A stretch of DNA of 64,000 nucleotides, from the NCBI GenBank assembly GCA_014898425.1, contig RCSZ01000003.1, positions 1,488,001 to 1,552,000 of the forward strand. The letters run 5' to 3'. This DNA comes from Botryotinia globosa (lineage: Eukaryota; Ascomycota; Leotiomycetes; Helotiales; Sclerotiniaceae). The position numbers and the translations under genes were made by a program. How positions within the stretch are numbered: the stretch's first letter is position 1; each line of letters opens with the position of its first letter. This document shows, one piece after another, positions 1 to 10,744 of the stretch. The notes beneath the pieces were generated by a model, which did no database searches, was not told the DNA's origin, and was given only the letters and a program-made list of their open reading frames with translations.

Positions 1-102
1 GACGTATTGTGCTGATTTGGGGTTGTACGAGGAAGCGAACGGAGACCAGGACAAGGCTCCTGGGAGGAGAGCGAGGGTGAGAAGAACTGCTGGAATCTGC
101 AT
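1..102 (-). CDS. N-terminus of a secreted protein, cut by window edge
   Basis: The minus strand from an ATG at 102 reads 34 codons without a stop and runs off the left edge. The residues look like a classical signal peptide: a short polar start (MQIPA), a hydrophobic core (VLLTLALLPGA) and a likely cleavage after ALS, followed by WSPF and a polar stretch. This suggests a protein entering the secretory pathway, but too little is present to name a family. The call rests only on the signal-peptide pattern and on the clean open frame to the edge. Confidence 0.55.
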   Translation of the reverse strand, partial: MQIPAVLLTLALLPGALSWSPFASSYNPKSAQYV

Positions 103-717
103 GGTGATGGTTTTTGATATTATTTGAAAATTAAGAGGATGTTATTGAAGTGAGTGTGGATGGAATGAATGTTGATGAAGTGAAGAATTGAGATGGAGGT
201 GAGGGCGAAGGATTAAGTACCCAAGAGATACAAATGCTGAGTCCATAATTTCCGGAAAGCTTCCCAAGTATCGAATTCTCGTGAACTGTAGCACAGATGG
301 ATGTGCAACTCCTGCACCTTCCCGGGACAATCGAGCTCGTTGGCTATTCAGCTACAAGCCACTATCTAAAATAGACTCGAGAACCTTCCTGCGCCAACTA
401 ACGTTAGATGAATATTGTTTCATCGTGACTATTGCTTTTCCCCGAGCATGCGACTTTGCACCTCCCGCCTTCGCTTTGAACTCACTTCAGAACTTGGTGC
501 ATCGGCATTTCGCCTGTACCTGAGTCTAAAGCCCTGTGAGTCGGCTCGTCCCAACTAGTCAAATGTGATAAACATGACTAAAGCAGCTAAAGAGGCTTAT
601 TTGGGGAGATCCGACTTGGCACCAATTCACACCGTGCTACGCTAAAGTGAGGAATAATTGACTTCCTTATAAGGTTTCTCCTTAAGCCATCTTCTTTTTG
701 GTCACATGATCTAAAAT
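103..717. other. Intergenic, upstream of the edge gene
   Basis: This is the presumed promoter of the leftward secreted-protein gene. Short open frames here overlap one another on both strands and lack signs of coding. I see no RNA gene or repeat. Confidence 0.4.
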
Positions 718-732
718 TTGGGTTGCAAGGTA

Positions 733-1155
733 ATGAAGAGACTCTCTCCGACGGAATTCTTCAGGCTTCAAAAAGGAATTTCAAATGTTGACGTGAGTGG
801 AGATGAATTCATACTTCAAGATAAATCGAGTATAGATTTATTCACATGGTTTCGAACCCACATGACATGGGCAAGCGATGCATTGATCAAAGGTCAGAAT
901 GCTACACTTGAGCCACACCGTGGACATTCATGGATTACATTTGAGGCTAACCTGGAACGATATTCCAATATCTGGCTTCAACACCTAGGCACATTTAAAG
1001 TTAAATGTTTCCACTTGTTGCAGGTGTTGACTGTCAAGCCTTCGAAAGCTATTGCTCTACACCGTGGCATGGACAATGCATTTAGTGATTTGATCTTGGA
1101 ATGGCTAGCTTGCTTTTGCCAGACATTCATTGCTTTTGATGGACGATCCTATTGA
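733..1155 (+). CDS. Orphan open frame, doubtful gene
   Basis: An uninterrupted frame of about 140 codons starts at an ATG at 733 (MKRLSPTEFF). I recognise no family, signal peptide, membrane segment or repeat. The length is above what chance usually gives in AT-rich DNA, and the composition is protein-like, with mixed charged and aromatic residues. Nothing else supports it: there are no neighbours in a shared arrangement and no clear promoter. It may be a lineage-specific gene, a decayed exon or chance. Confidence 0.22.
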   Translation: MKRLSPTEFFRLQKGISNVDVSGDEFILQDKSSIDLFTWFRTHMTWASDALIKGQNATLEPHRGHSWITFEANLERYSNIWLQHLGTFKVKCFHLLQVLTVKPSKAIALHRGMDNAFSDLILEWLACFCQTFIAFDGRSY

Positions 1156-2794
1156 CCACTATATCTTCACTCGTAGCCAATCCACGAGTCAGTCATTTGC
1201 TCCCACCAAAAAAATCGCTCTCTATATGTTTAATTGGGTTCGAATATGACTTACAGGAAGAAAAAGAAAGAGTAATGTCAAATCTCCAACAGCAATAACG
1301 TCGATGCAGGCTTAATAAATTACATCAACTATCATTGCCGCTGCTCTCTCTCTCTTTTTATAGAATCTAGTGATTCATAGTATAAGCGCTATCAGTGCCA
1401 GTAACCATATCTCGAACTATAGGGTTTCTCAAAGAAGGCAGAAGATTGGAAAGTTTCTTGATCGCTTCATTTCCGGAAATTGTTGCCTCTTTTGCGAGAG
1501 ATAGGTTGATGGCTGTGGATTGTCCTATGTCCAGTCAGTCAAAACCGGAGACTTTCCCTGGTGGATGAAACTGTCTGTCTTCTCTACAACATTTGAAATT
1601 TCCTGTGCGACACGAGAGCTTGTGATACAGCAAAGATTTTCCCAGGCAATGCACCAACTTCAAAATCAATAAGGATAGTATGCCTATAAACTCTTACTAT
1701 CAATATCTTGAATGATGCTGAACCTCTGATATGGTGTTAGCGATGAGTTACTGTAGTCCATTTCATTCGTAAGACTTACACATCAAAACAGAACCAATGA
1801 TCACCAAAGTTCCGCCACTAGGTCGAACACAGTGTCATTATTTGCGAAACCTACCAGAGAATCACGCCGTTTCACGAATCTTCATGTGAAAATACCAAGC
1901 TATACAGTAGCTAAGCATTGATAGAAGAGCCCCGTTGAGAAAAGTGGCTGTCACTCGAGGATAGTGAAGGGCAGTAGTCTAAATCCAGCTTCCAATGGCG
2001 AATCAAACTATTGAGAGTCAATCATCTGCCACAATATCGGATTATATGGAAGTTACTCACTATTGTGAATTGAAATTGCGATGGATTTTAGTGTGTGGGT
2101 ACCTATCATCGATGATGTCGCAGACATCTATGATTAAAGCAAGCGGTTGTCTCAGAGAGACAGACAAATTCGCAGAAGCTGAGGACTTGAAAATTGGATT
2201 GCACCGGTTTTGGGATGAGCCAAGAGGTTGTAGATTTGATCTCTCTTCAATGAAAGGATGGTAGACTTGGGATACACAGAATAGGCTGAGAGGTAATTAT
2301 ACAATAGGCTCAAGGACAGTGCCTCACCACGCCCCAGATATTCATCAGGAGTCTATGCCTATGTCGTATGGTCTGTGATGACGACCTAGTTAACGTGTGT
2401 AAAGTTCATGTAAAGTTGATGAAGAGATTAGGATGTATAGAGATCGAGATGAATCGCGACAGAGAATCAAAATGTATTTCTGGTTATTTTTGTGAGGTGT
2501 CTATACAGTGCTCAAGATGGGATAGGATGCAATTTAATGTAATGCGATGATATCATGATGATGGATAGATGCGGATAGGAGAACATTCGACTCTTTCGAT
2601 CTTTCAAACACTCTTTCTTCCCTCTGAATCTTCATGTTGGATGCCTCCATTTCCATTCCCACATCCACTAAATCTTACCCATCTATCGTATCAACCGCAT
2701 AAGCGAACCCATATCTCCAACTCAAACCATTCCTTGTTCCCCCTGTCTCCCTCCAAACATAGAGACATGAGCGCCGCAAACCTTTCCCTCGCGG
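1156..2794. other. Intergenic, no gene seen
   Basis: Open frames here are below 90 codons and show no family signature. The last few hundred bases become pyrimidine-rich on the plus strand, as is common ahead of fungal genes, and lead into the promoter of the SDR gene. Confidence 0.4.
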
Positions 2795-2802
2795 TATAAA
2801 AG
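2795..2802 (+). promoter_or_regulatory. TATA box of the SDR gene
   Basis: TATAAAAG lies 163 nt before the presumed ATG at 2965 and is followed by a CT-rich leader (about 2826-2950), which is the usual layout of an inducible fungal promoter. Its good condition argues that the broken gene downstream was active until recently. Confidence 0.5.
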
Positions 2803-2964
2803 CACTGTTCTCAATCTCGTGCACATTCTCTCATTTTTGTAAATTCTCCTTGCCACTTTCTTCCTTATCCCTCTCAACGATTCTTCTCCTATATATCCTA
2901 TTCTTTCTCCTTCCGCCTCTCCACCACAATCCACATCCTCACCACCACCACACATAACCTCAGT

Positions 2965-3997
2965 ATGACATTCAAAACCACCAGGGGTTATGTCGTCATC
3001 ACCGTAGTACGTACCTACCAACCCATCAAACACCCCTTCTTCCCCTCACCAACCCTCCCACTAACCCCCCCAGGCCGGCGGCGGCATCGGCAAAAACACC
3101 TGTCTCTCCATCGCCGAATCCGGCGCCTCCGGCATCCTCCGCCCAAACCGCCGCGCAAGAATGTAAATCCTACGCGTCCAACCCAGCCTGTCGCATCCTC
3201 TCTATACACGTCGACGTGACAGACGAGGAAAGCGTGCGGAAAATGGTTGATACAGCTATCAAGGAATTTGGCCGTATAGATTATTACGTGCACAGCGCTG
3301 GTGTACGTCCCATCCTAATTTTCGATTCCATTCCCATCTCCCTACACCCCATAGAGCCCCACCCCCCCTCCACACCAACACTGACACCCCCCTCTCCCCC
3401 ACCAGATCGGCACCAGCACGCCCTCCCCCTCTCCGAATCCGACCACATCCTCAACACCAACACGCGCGGCACGCTCCTCTGCAACCGCGCCATCGCTCGC
3501 GCCATGCTCCTCCGAGAACCAGTCTCCCACCAAGGCCGCTATACCGAGCGCTCGCTGGGTCGCGGGTGCATCGTGAATCTCGGCTCCGCGAACTCCGCCG
3601 TCGCGTTTCCCGGGAAAACAGCCTACACCACCGCGAAACATGCCGTGGTTGGGATCACGAAATCCGGAGGTACGTGAACCTATCAATACATAAGTCTCGA
3701 CACATTTCCCAACCGAACAAAACTAACCCCCAAACAGCAGTCGACTACGCCTCCCACGGCATCCGCATCAACGCCATCTGTGCGACCTGGGTGGCCGGCC
3801 CCATGAACATGCACGAAGCCTCTCTGAACCCGCACTTCGAGCACATGGTGCAAGCCGTCGTGCCGCTGAAGCGCGTGGCGCAGCCCGACGAGGTAGCCGA
3901 TGCCATTCATTTTCTGTGCAGTCCGGCTGCGACATATATCACGGGCGCAACGTTGATTATCGATGCGGGGTCGGGGTTGACGGTGCGTTTGTTCTAG
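2965..3997 (+). pseudogene. Short-chain dehydrogenase/reductase with two frame breaks
   Basis: This is a classical SDR. Exon 1 is 2965-3006; an intron at 3007-3073 leads into a Gly-rich cofactor loop (AGGGIGK). An SAG motif ends exon 2 near 3302. Exon 3 starts at 3406 and holds the Ser region (LGSANS) and the YTTAK catalytic pair. The last intron is 3670-3737, and the final exon ends in an AGSGL-type C-terminus. Two places do not fit one frame. The exon 2 start (TCLSIAESGASGIL) and the following AAQECKSYA are in different frames, with the break near 3140-3150 where the cofactor-specificity acidic residue should lie. A second single-base shift lies in the C-rich stretch near 3415-3425, just after IGTST. 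All splice sites and the TATA box remain good. It may be a recent pseudogene, or an active gene with assembly errors in GC-rich sequence. Confidence 0.72.
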
Positions 3998-4946
3998 TGG
4001 CTGGGTGTGCGGATTGATATATGAGAGTTGTGTCCTCGATTGTTTATTTTTGAGGGGTTTCCTGCATCTATCTATAGCTGGGTTGAAAGGCTCGGCTTGA
4101 TGAAATCAGATTTTCTTGGTATTTGGGCTGCTAAAGGAGGACAATATGAATATATCGACATGTGACAATTTCGCACAATCAATGAAAAATTGTTTGACAT
4201 CGTAGCCTAATGAGGGAGATACTTCATCCCATCAGAATCAACAAGAATATCAATCGATGTAGAATAAGAAGAAAAGAAGTAGAGCATCTCATCACTATAT
4301 TTTTTTAAATCAATTGTCTTCTCATTTATCTCCCTACCTATATCGTAATCTCGACTATCTTACTTTTCTACAACCAATTCTTACATTCCTTTCCCTCACC
4401 CAACTACGGAAGCTCCAATTTAACTACTTCACCACAAGCCACCCTTTGTTCTCTAAGCATAACCCCGACCTAAAATCGACAAACAAACAAAAAAGACCAT
4501 CCACCACGCAAAGAATTCCCCCTCCACAAATCCGAAGGGTATTTACAAAGGAGTAGAATGCTAACTCTGCCATCCAGTGCTATCTCACATGATCGAAGCC
4601 AGAAGTCAAACTTCGTATCATAGATATAAGCAATTTCTGAAAGCCTTTGGAATGAAACAATGGATGGCGGTTGCAGTAAGAATGCACGAATAGAAAATGA
4701 TAGAATCTTCTCATGGGTAAATAAGTAAAAAAAGGCCTCCAAAAAAAAGAAAGAAAAAAAGAGAAACGCCGTTCCCAAAATATAATGCAATAGGCCATTT
4801 TCAAGAAATTTGAGACGAGTTCTGTTCCGCCCACAAGAAAGACATTATCTTTGTTTATAGATTTCCCACAACCAAATACCCGCGTTCGTGAAGTTCATAT
4901 CCATAGCAATTCATGCTCCAAACCCTTCCCGTGAAGGGGGCCCAAG
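3998..4946. other. Convergent intergenic region
   Basis: This lies between the 3' ends of the SDR gene and the MADS-box gene and probably holds both 3' UTRs. It contains A-rich tracts (for example 4735-4765). No gene, RNA or repeat is seen. Confidence 0.4.
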
Positions 4947-7029
4947 TTATCCTTCATGCTTCGCTCTTTTTTGATCTCCACTTTCTAGGTGTTCATCTTG
5001 ATCAGGGGTCTTTCGTTTACCGCCCCTTTCACCATTATCGTCTCTTAGAAAACTTGGACCTGTGCCCACAACAGGAGTTGCAAAGTTGAGGGGACTAGGT
5101 AATGTGTTCGAGTCACCACCTCTACCGTAATCCCAACTGGGATTCCCAAAGAATGACGAAGGACTAGGGAGGAATTCGTTGTTCATGAATCGCGATGGAA
5201 GAGCTGAGACCGGTGTCACGTTTTCTATTATATTGTTGTTCGAGTTGTTGTTATTTCCACTTGCATTGGATCCTTGAGAAGGTTGTGTAACAGGATGCGG
5301 TCGTGCAAAAGGATTAGGTGGCCCCGATGCGCCGGCTGACAATAGAGCCGAGGCAGAAGGCGAAGGTGGTGGTAGTACCATTCCGCCATGATCACCGCCA
5401 TTGCGACGCGCCTGTGGATTAGCGGCACTCGCAGATCTTGGGGAAGAGAGATCTTCCGCAGTGGCAGATCCACCGTTGTCCGATGCCTCTTCCGGAATCT
5501 GCACTTTCAACACAGGCCTCTTACCACCACCAACACTCAACTGAGCACTGTTCGTACGAGATGGTGGCGTGAACCCATCGGGTAAGGATGACATGGATAT
5601 GTTCCGATTTTTGTTATGCGTTTGTGATCTCTGAGGTGGCGAGGGTGGCTTTATACGATTTACTGTAACATCTACGGATTGGGATCGATCAGTGGGTTCT
5701 TCCTTTACGGTATCAGTATTGGAAGTTGAGCTTGCCCAGTGCTGGGACAGGATCGATCGGCTCTCATCAATTGGCGTGAAAATACTTCTAGATTTTCCAG
5801 CTAATCGCTTGACCGGGTCTGGCATCTGCGATTGTGGTTGTGTTTGCTGCTGTTCTGGTGATGGTTGAGGCGGCTGCGGTTGCGGTGGAGGTTGCGGTAT
5901 TTGCTGTTGCGGCGGTTGTGGAGGAGAAGTAGTTGCGCGTGAGGATGCAGGCCTTTCCTGTGGTGGGAATGGTGGCGGTCCCGAAGACCTTCTTTGCTCC
6001 TCCACGTATAGCTGCTGTACTTGCTGTGGGTGAGGATGTTGAGGCAGTTGCTGTGGATGCTGCTGTGGATGTAGCTGTTGAGGATGCTGCTGGGGATGTT
6101 GATGGGGGTGTTGATGGGGATGTTGCTGAGGATGTTGTGGATGCTGTTGCATATGCTGTTGAGGGTGTTGAGGGTGTTGAGAGAGGTGTTGCGAGTGCTG
6201 CTGCGGTGCAAAGTGTGTGTACTGTGGTCCCGGACTTTGATGTGGATGGGGAATCCCTTGCGGGGGGCCTTGTATGTGCTGCGGAAGCCCATGCGCGTGT
6301 GGTGGCAGACCAGGTGTCATTTGGGGGTTGTAAGGTGATGGATTTGGCGCATACACGAATTGTCCGTTAGTAGTAGGGCCATGAGGATGCTGTGGTACAA
6401 GGGAGCTTTGTCTTCGTGGTGCATTTCTAGATGATGGACGGGATCCCATTCCAGGCTGTGGCGTATGTTGCCGTTGTTGCTGTTGAAGATGTGGAAAGAC
6501 ACCATTTGGAATTGGAGGCGAGGCAGATGGAGTTTGATGGCGGATGTGTTGATATGGTTGGTGTTGAAATTGAGGAGGCATCATTGGTTCGACTGATCCG
6601 TGATGGGAAGGCGGAGATCCATCATCGTCATCGTCGTCATCATCCATCCCCTTTCCTTTGCCCGAATAGTCGGCAGGTCCTTTGTGTTCGTTGGCTCCTC
6701 CATACTACATTTAATGTCAGTTTGTGATCCTTGCGCCAGACGCGGTAGAACACGTACGTATTGATATCTTGTCATAAACTCTCCAATATCACCACTAGAA
6801 TATTCGTATAATTTCTTATTGCTGCCAAATATTATAACCGCGACATCGACGTTGCAGAGAACGGAAAGCTCATGCGCCTTCTTGAACAAACCCCCTTTGC
6901 GCTTCAAAAAGGTCCTGGGAGAAGGGTGTTAGCATTTTGCGCCGCGGATCATATTCGCACAAAGAGAACATACACTGAACGATTCCTATCATCCTTGATA
7001 GCCTTGATCTCAATCTTTCTTCTCCCCAT
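4947..7029 (-). CDS. rlmA: MEF2-type MADS-box transcription factor (Rlm1/RlmA family)
   Basis: This is a DNA-binding regulator of the MEF2-like MADS class. In yeast and Aspergillus, Rlm1/RlmA acts downstream of the cell-wall-integrity MAP kinase in the nucleus. Exons are 7029-6974, 6914-6758 and 6704-4947, giving about 656 residues. The MADS box opens at the first residue ([11 protein letters not shown]), continues after intron 1 ([19 protein letters not shown]) and is followed by the MEF2-type extension ending in FMTRYQY. I chose the start at 7029 because the MADS box begins there. An in-frame upstream ATG at 7140 would add 37 unrelated residues. After an Asp tract (about residues 92-98) comes a long disordered region rich in His, Gln and Pro (about 215-365), then Ser/Pro-rich sequence with possible MAP-kinase sites and a basic tail (GGKRKTPD). 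The role in wall stress is from family knowledge and was not tested here. Confidence 0.93.
5815..6240 (-). repeat. CAG/CAT-type codon repeats (Gln/His/Pro-rich) inside rlmA
   Basis: Imperfect triplet and hexamer repeats encode runs such as QHPQQHP. They give long mirror open frames on both strands, which I regard as shadows. Such tracts are prone to length variation between strains. Confidence 0.75.
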
Positions 7030-8049
7030 TGCGGCAGAGGCGCGCCGTTCTTGTGGTACGAAATTCGATTGCGTGAATTGGTCCAGCTTAAGACGTGCAA
7101 TTGAGACGAAGTATTCGAAGTAAAACTCGCAGATTGTCAAAGTCGCGTAGGATCGTGGTCATCAATGAATGATATTGAGGGGACAAAGGAACCGAAATGT
7201 AAAGTAAATTTTGGAATACAATAGCGGCAAATTTGAGCAGCACAAATGAATACAGTAATCGATTGTTTGTATAGCGGCGGAGTAATATGTCTGACGTGGG
7301 ATAAGAGTTTAGATGTACTTTGGTCGTGGTCGTTAAATGTCGATATATAAAACTGTGACAAAAAAGTAGATGTCGAGCTGATGAAGGGGGTCGTCAATAA
7401 GGTTGCGACCGAGTTTGTCCCTTTGACAAGACAGACAGACGTATATGTATGTGACGAGAAAAAAGATGCGTTAACAAGTTGATGTGTGATGTGATTTGAT
7501 ATGATATGACTTGATCTGATTTGATGGTAACTGGTTTTTTTTTTTGCTTTTGCTCCAGGCAATTGAAGAAGCGCGAAGAAAAGTCGAAACACCCTGCACG
7601 CAAATAGTGATACAGCCCGTGAAGAAAAGACACCTCTTTAAACAAACAAAACTGGACAAGCTTGATTTGAGTGAAAGATATCTTCGTGAAGAGAGGAGGA
7701 GTTGGATCAATGATATAGGTCTGGGTCAAGCGTCTGCAAAGAAATGCCCCAGTCAGTGAAAGTCTCGAGAATCCTTTTTGAAGCACAACTGATAGATAGG
7801 ACTGATAAAGTATATCGCGATGAGATACTAAATATAGATATTTTTTGGATCGTGATATAATAAATGATGGAAGGGGGAGGGGGGAAGGGGGGAAGGGGGG
7901 AAATGGAAAAATGTATGAAGGGTACAGGTGGTACCAAAAGATCCAAAATCTGAAAGGAGAGAGAAAAGATTAATGGATGAATAATGGATGATTCTTTTCA
8001 TTCTATAGAAAATATTGAGATTTATTGACTAAACTGTAATAGGAAGAAT
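7030..8049. other. Upstream region of rlmA
   Basis: This is the presumed 5' UTR and promoter of the leftward MADS-box gene. It holds a pyrimidine-rich leader on the minus strand and a strong G-run cluster at 7873-7900. No convincing coding frame is seen. Confidence 0.45.
7873..7900 (+). other. Four consecutive G-runs, possible G-quadruplex
   Basis: Runs of 5, 6, 6 and 6 guanines are separated by A, AA and AA, which meets the usual four-run pattern for a G-quadruplex with very short loops. It lies about 850 nt upstream of the rlmA start, with the G-rich strand opposite to the gene. Confidence 0.55.
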
Positions 8050-8280
8050 ATAATTCATATAGTTCAGGTAGTTCATGTAGTTCATGTAATTCATATAATC
8101 TATATAATCCATATAATTCATATAATCTATATAATCCATATAATCCATCTAATTCATCTAATCCATCTAATCCATATAATCCATATAATCCATATAATCC
8201 ATATAATCCATATAATCCATCTAATCCATATAATCCATATAATCCATCTAATCCATATAATCCATATAATCCATCTATAT
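8050..8280. repeat. 9-bp minisatellite (ATATAATCC-type)
   Basis: About 25 units of a 9-bp motif are arranged head to tail, with variants such as ATCTAATCC and ATATAATTC. The first few units are more diverged (GTAGTTCAT-like) and the middle units nearly identical. Because the unit is a multiple of three, one minus frame stays open as a monotonous GLYGLYGLD repeat, which I regard as an artefact. Confidence 0.85.
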
Positions 8281-9990
8281 AAGTCATCGTATTTTCTTAA
8301 AACGTATCTGGAGACGTAGAATAGGAGATCGACAAGGGGCTTGGTTTGAAGTCATTGTTAGTATTCTTTCCTGTCCTTTCCTTTCTTGTGTTGCTTTTGA
8401 TTTTACTCATCTTGGTAAAGATTGATTCGTCCTTTGACCTATTAGGTAGGTACTATGTATGTACTCGAGTAGATTCTGGATAGATAAGGCGGGCTTGGTA
8501 GATTCTCTGACAGGTAGGTGTTGATCATGATGCCTGCTTGCCCTTTGCGTTCGTTGGTTAATTAGCTGGTAGTGGTTGAATAAATAAGTCCACGGGTAGC
8601 TGGAGTTGAACAATCACTCAAACGAGTTAAAGGGTGCGATGTTTGGGCGGGCGCGGAAATTACCTGTTGACACACTTGGATGTCGAGATTTGGTTGTCAA
8701 TGCTCAATACCTTCCTGGTCAATGAGGGGAGGCGTTCGATCTTCTCTCCATTATTGAGGGTATTGATGATATTGGATATTTGATATTTGATGCTTGACAC
8801 CTGATAGTTACTACTCAAGATTCGGAGATAGGAGGTGCCATTCATCTATATCTAGATCTATGCCTACATCCATAACACACAATCCAGAGACAGCAGCACA
8901 CTACAACCGAAGAGGCAATTCATCACGCATCTTCTAGCCGAGTATGTGAATATAATCTTACAATTCAATTCCAATCCGATCCTTGAAACTCATACTACCT
9001 ATTTACCCAGCATATTCAAGGACAAATCCATCCATCCATACTGCAGTATACTTGGTGACCTTGGATATGAAAAGCCTCAGTCAACTTCGAACCGAGATAC
9101 CCTCTGCTTTCATGTGCAACCATGATGATACCAACGACTGACCCGCAAGGATACCTACCTACCTGTGTAGGCACGGTACTCAACCTCGCAGTCGTTTGTC
9201 CTTTCAAGCCAAGCTCAAGCCTCCTTTCACCCTGTCGATATGAATCGTGCACTGTGCAGCAGGAAGATGAGGAGCTCTCGGTCGCCTTTCCATACATTGC
9301 TCTCCTATGATCACTCCTCTCTCAAGTCCTTCCTAAGCGCCCGAGAAGCATGTGTAGAATACGATGTTTCCCAAATTCCAGGCTGGTCATGAGTGGCCGA
9401 GCAAGCACAGCTTTGCATCATCTTTAAATTCCGACTGGTTGAACAAGCCCTAAACGATGTCTTGATCCTTGAAGATGTCTCCAGGATTCACATGCTGACA
9501 CATTGGAAACATAAGATCAATCAGCTTTTTCCATGTAAGAAGGGTGCCAAGAGATGAAAGGACGGTACAACCACAGAGGAGAATGTTCATAAATAGATCC
9601 TAATGCAGCTCATTTAATCTCATAAAAAATGTGGGCAAATTAACTTTCTCGAGGGAATATTACTGGCCTTTTTCTTCCCAAAGGCAATCAATCAGGAGTC
9701 AGGATGAGAGGAAACCAGCTTGATCACTTGAATACATGCATCTGGTTGTTTTTATGGTAATTGGCTCCCACTTGATCTATTCCCCTTCATGCTGAGAACT
9801 TGGAAGCGAAAAGAGAGAAACATCCACAATAACCAATATGTGAAATTCCCGGCATATCAACCATCCACCTGGCATTTGCGTGTCCCGTGCATATCGTAGA
9901 TACTCCGTACATACATTCGTGCGGAGAACCCTAATCGGGCGGTTGTTATTCTTGTATTCATCTCGGGAACGCAGGTACTGCAGCTCACTG
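8281..9990. other. Gene desert, left part
   Basis: No open frame above 100 codons and no RNA gene is recognised. A TACCTACCTACCTG run at 9151-9165 belongs to the dispersed motif family described in the findings. Confidence 0.4.
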
Positions 9991-10072
9991 CTTGCTATCT
10001 GCTACTTGCTACTTGCTACTTGCTCCTTGCTACTTGCTACTTGCTACTACTCGCTACTCGCTACTCGCTTGC
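9991..10072. repeat. 7-bp tandem repeat (TTGCTAC)
   Basis: About 11 units of a TTGCTAC-like heptamer, with variants TTGCTCC and TCGCTAC, lie head to tail. The array is flanked by non-coding sequence. Confidence 0.7.
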
Positions 10073-10667
10073 ATTGTCAGTTGCACGTTTGTAATTTTCT
10101 ATTGATCCTTCTAATGTCATCGACATGGATGCATGAATGCAACGTTTGTAACATCTTCAAGGCGTGAGCTACCTACCTAGTAGTCAATTCAATCTTCGCT
10201 ACACCATAGCTTCAGATTGCTTTGGATCATCAGAACTTCATTCAAGAGTTGGCCAATTCTATGATCCTATTCGTAAACCGTAGATTGTAAATTGTCACGG
10301 CCATCCTACTACTTTGTAGATTGAGGATTTAAAAATATTGAAATGTGGGATCTGTATGGAGACGACAAATCGAACCACCCAATATCCAGTTTCTTTGATT
10401 TGCTTATCGAAACTTTGTCGAGGAACTCCCCCAGAAAGGTCTCCATTATACATTTCCTTGACCGAGAATCCCGGATAACGATGACATTCCATCTCTGTAG
10501 GAGGACTAAAATGGCGACCCTTGGATACATCCGTATAGGAACGGACAATTTCAGTCTCATCTAGTTCAAATAGCTAAGGATTCAACGATGATGATTAGAC
10601 AGGATTGATTGATCATTGATATCACCACATTAGATATAGATGAGGTTGAAGATAAACTTACATATTA
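10073..10667. other. Gene desert, between two heptamer arrays
   Basis: Only short, overlapping frames are seen. An ACCTACCTAG motif is at 10171-10180. Confidence 0.35.
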
Positions 10668-10744
10668 TGATATTACCTATTACTTATTACCTATTACTTA
10701 TTACCTATTACTTATTACCTATTACCTATTACCTACCTACCTAG
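10668..10744. repeat. 7-bp tandem repeat (TATTACC/TATTACT)
   Basis: Ten or so heptamers alternate between TATTACC and TATTACT, giving a 14-bp higher-order unit. The array ends in TACCTACCTACCTAG, which merges with the dispersed motif. Confidence 0.75.

Noticed and set aside
5801..6370. Long open frames on both strands opposite or shifted to rlmA
   Set aside because: They are frame shadows of the CAG/CAT-rich tract; their residues (runs of H, S, N or of V, D) mirror the repeat.
8003..8287. A 94-residue GLYGLYGLD repeat protein
   Set aside because: The frame exists only because the minisatellite unit is nine bases long; there is no start context or non-repeat part.
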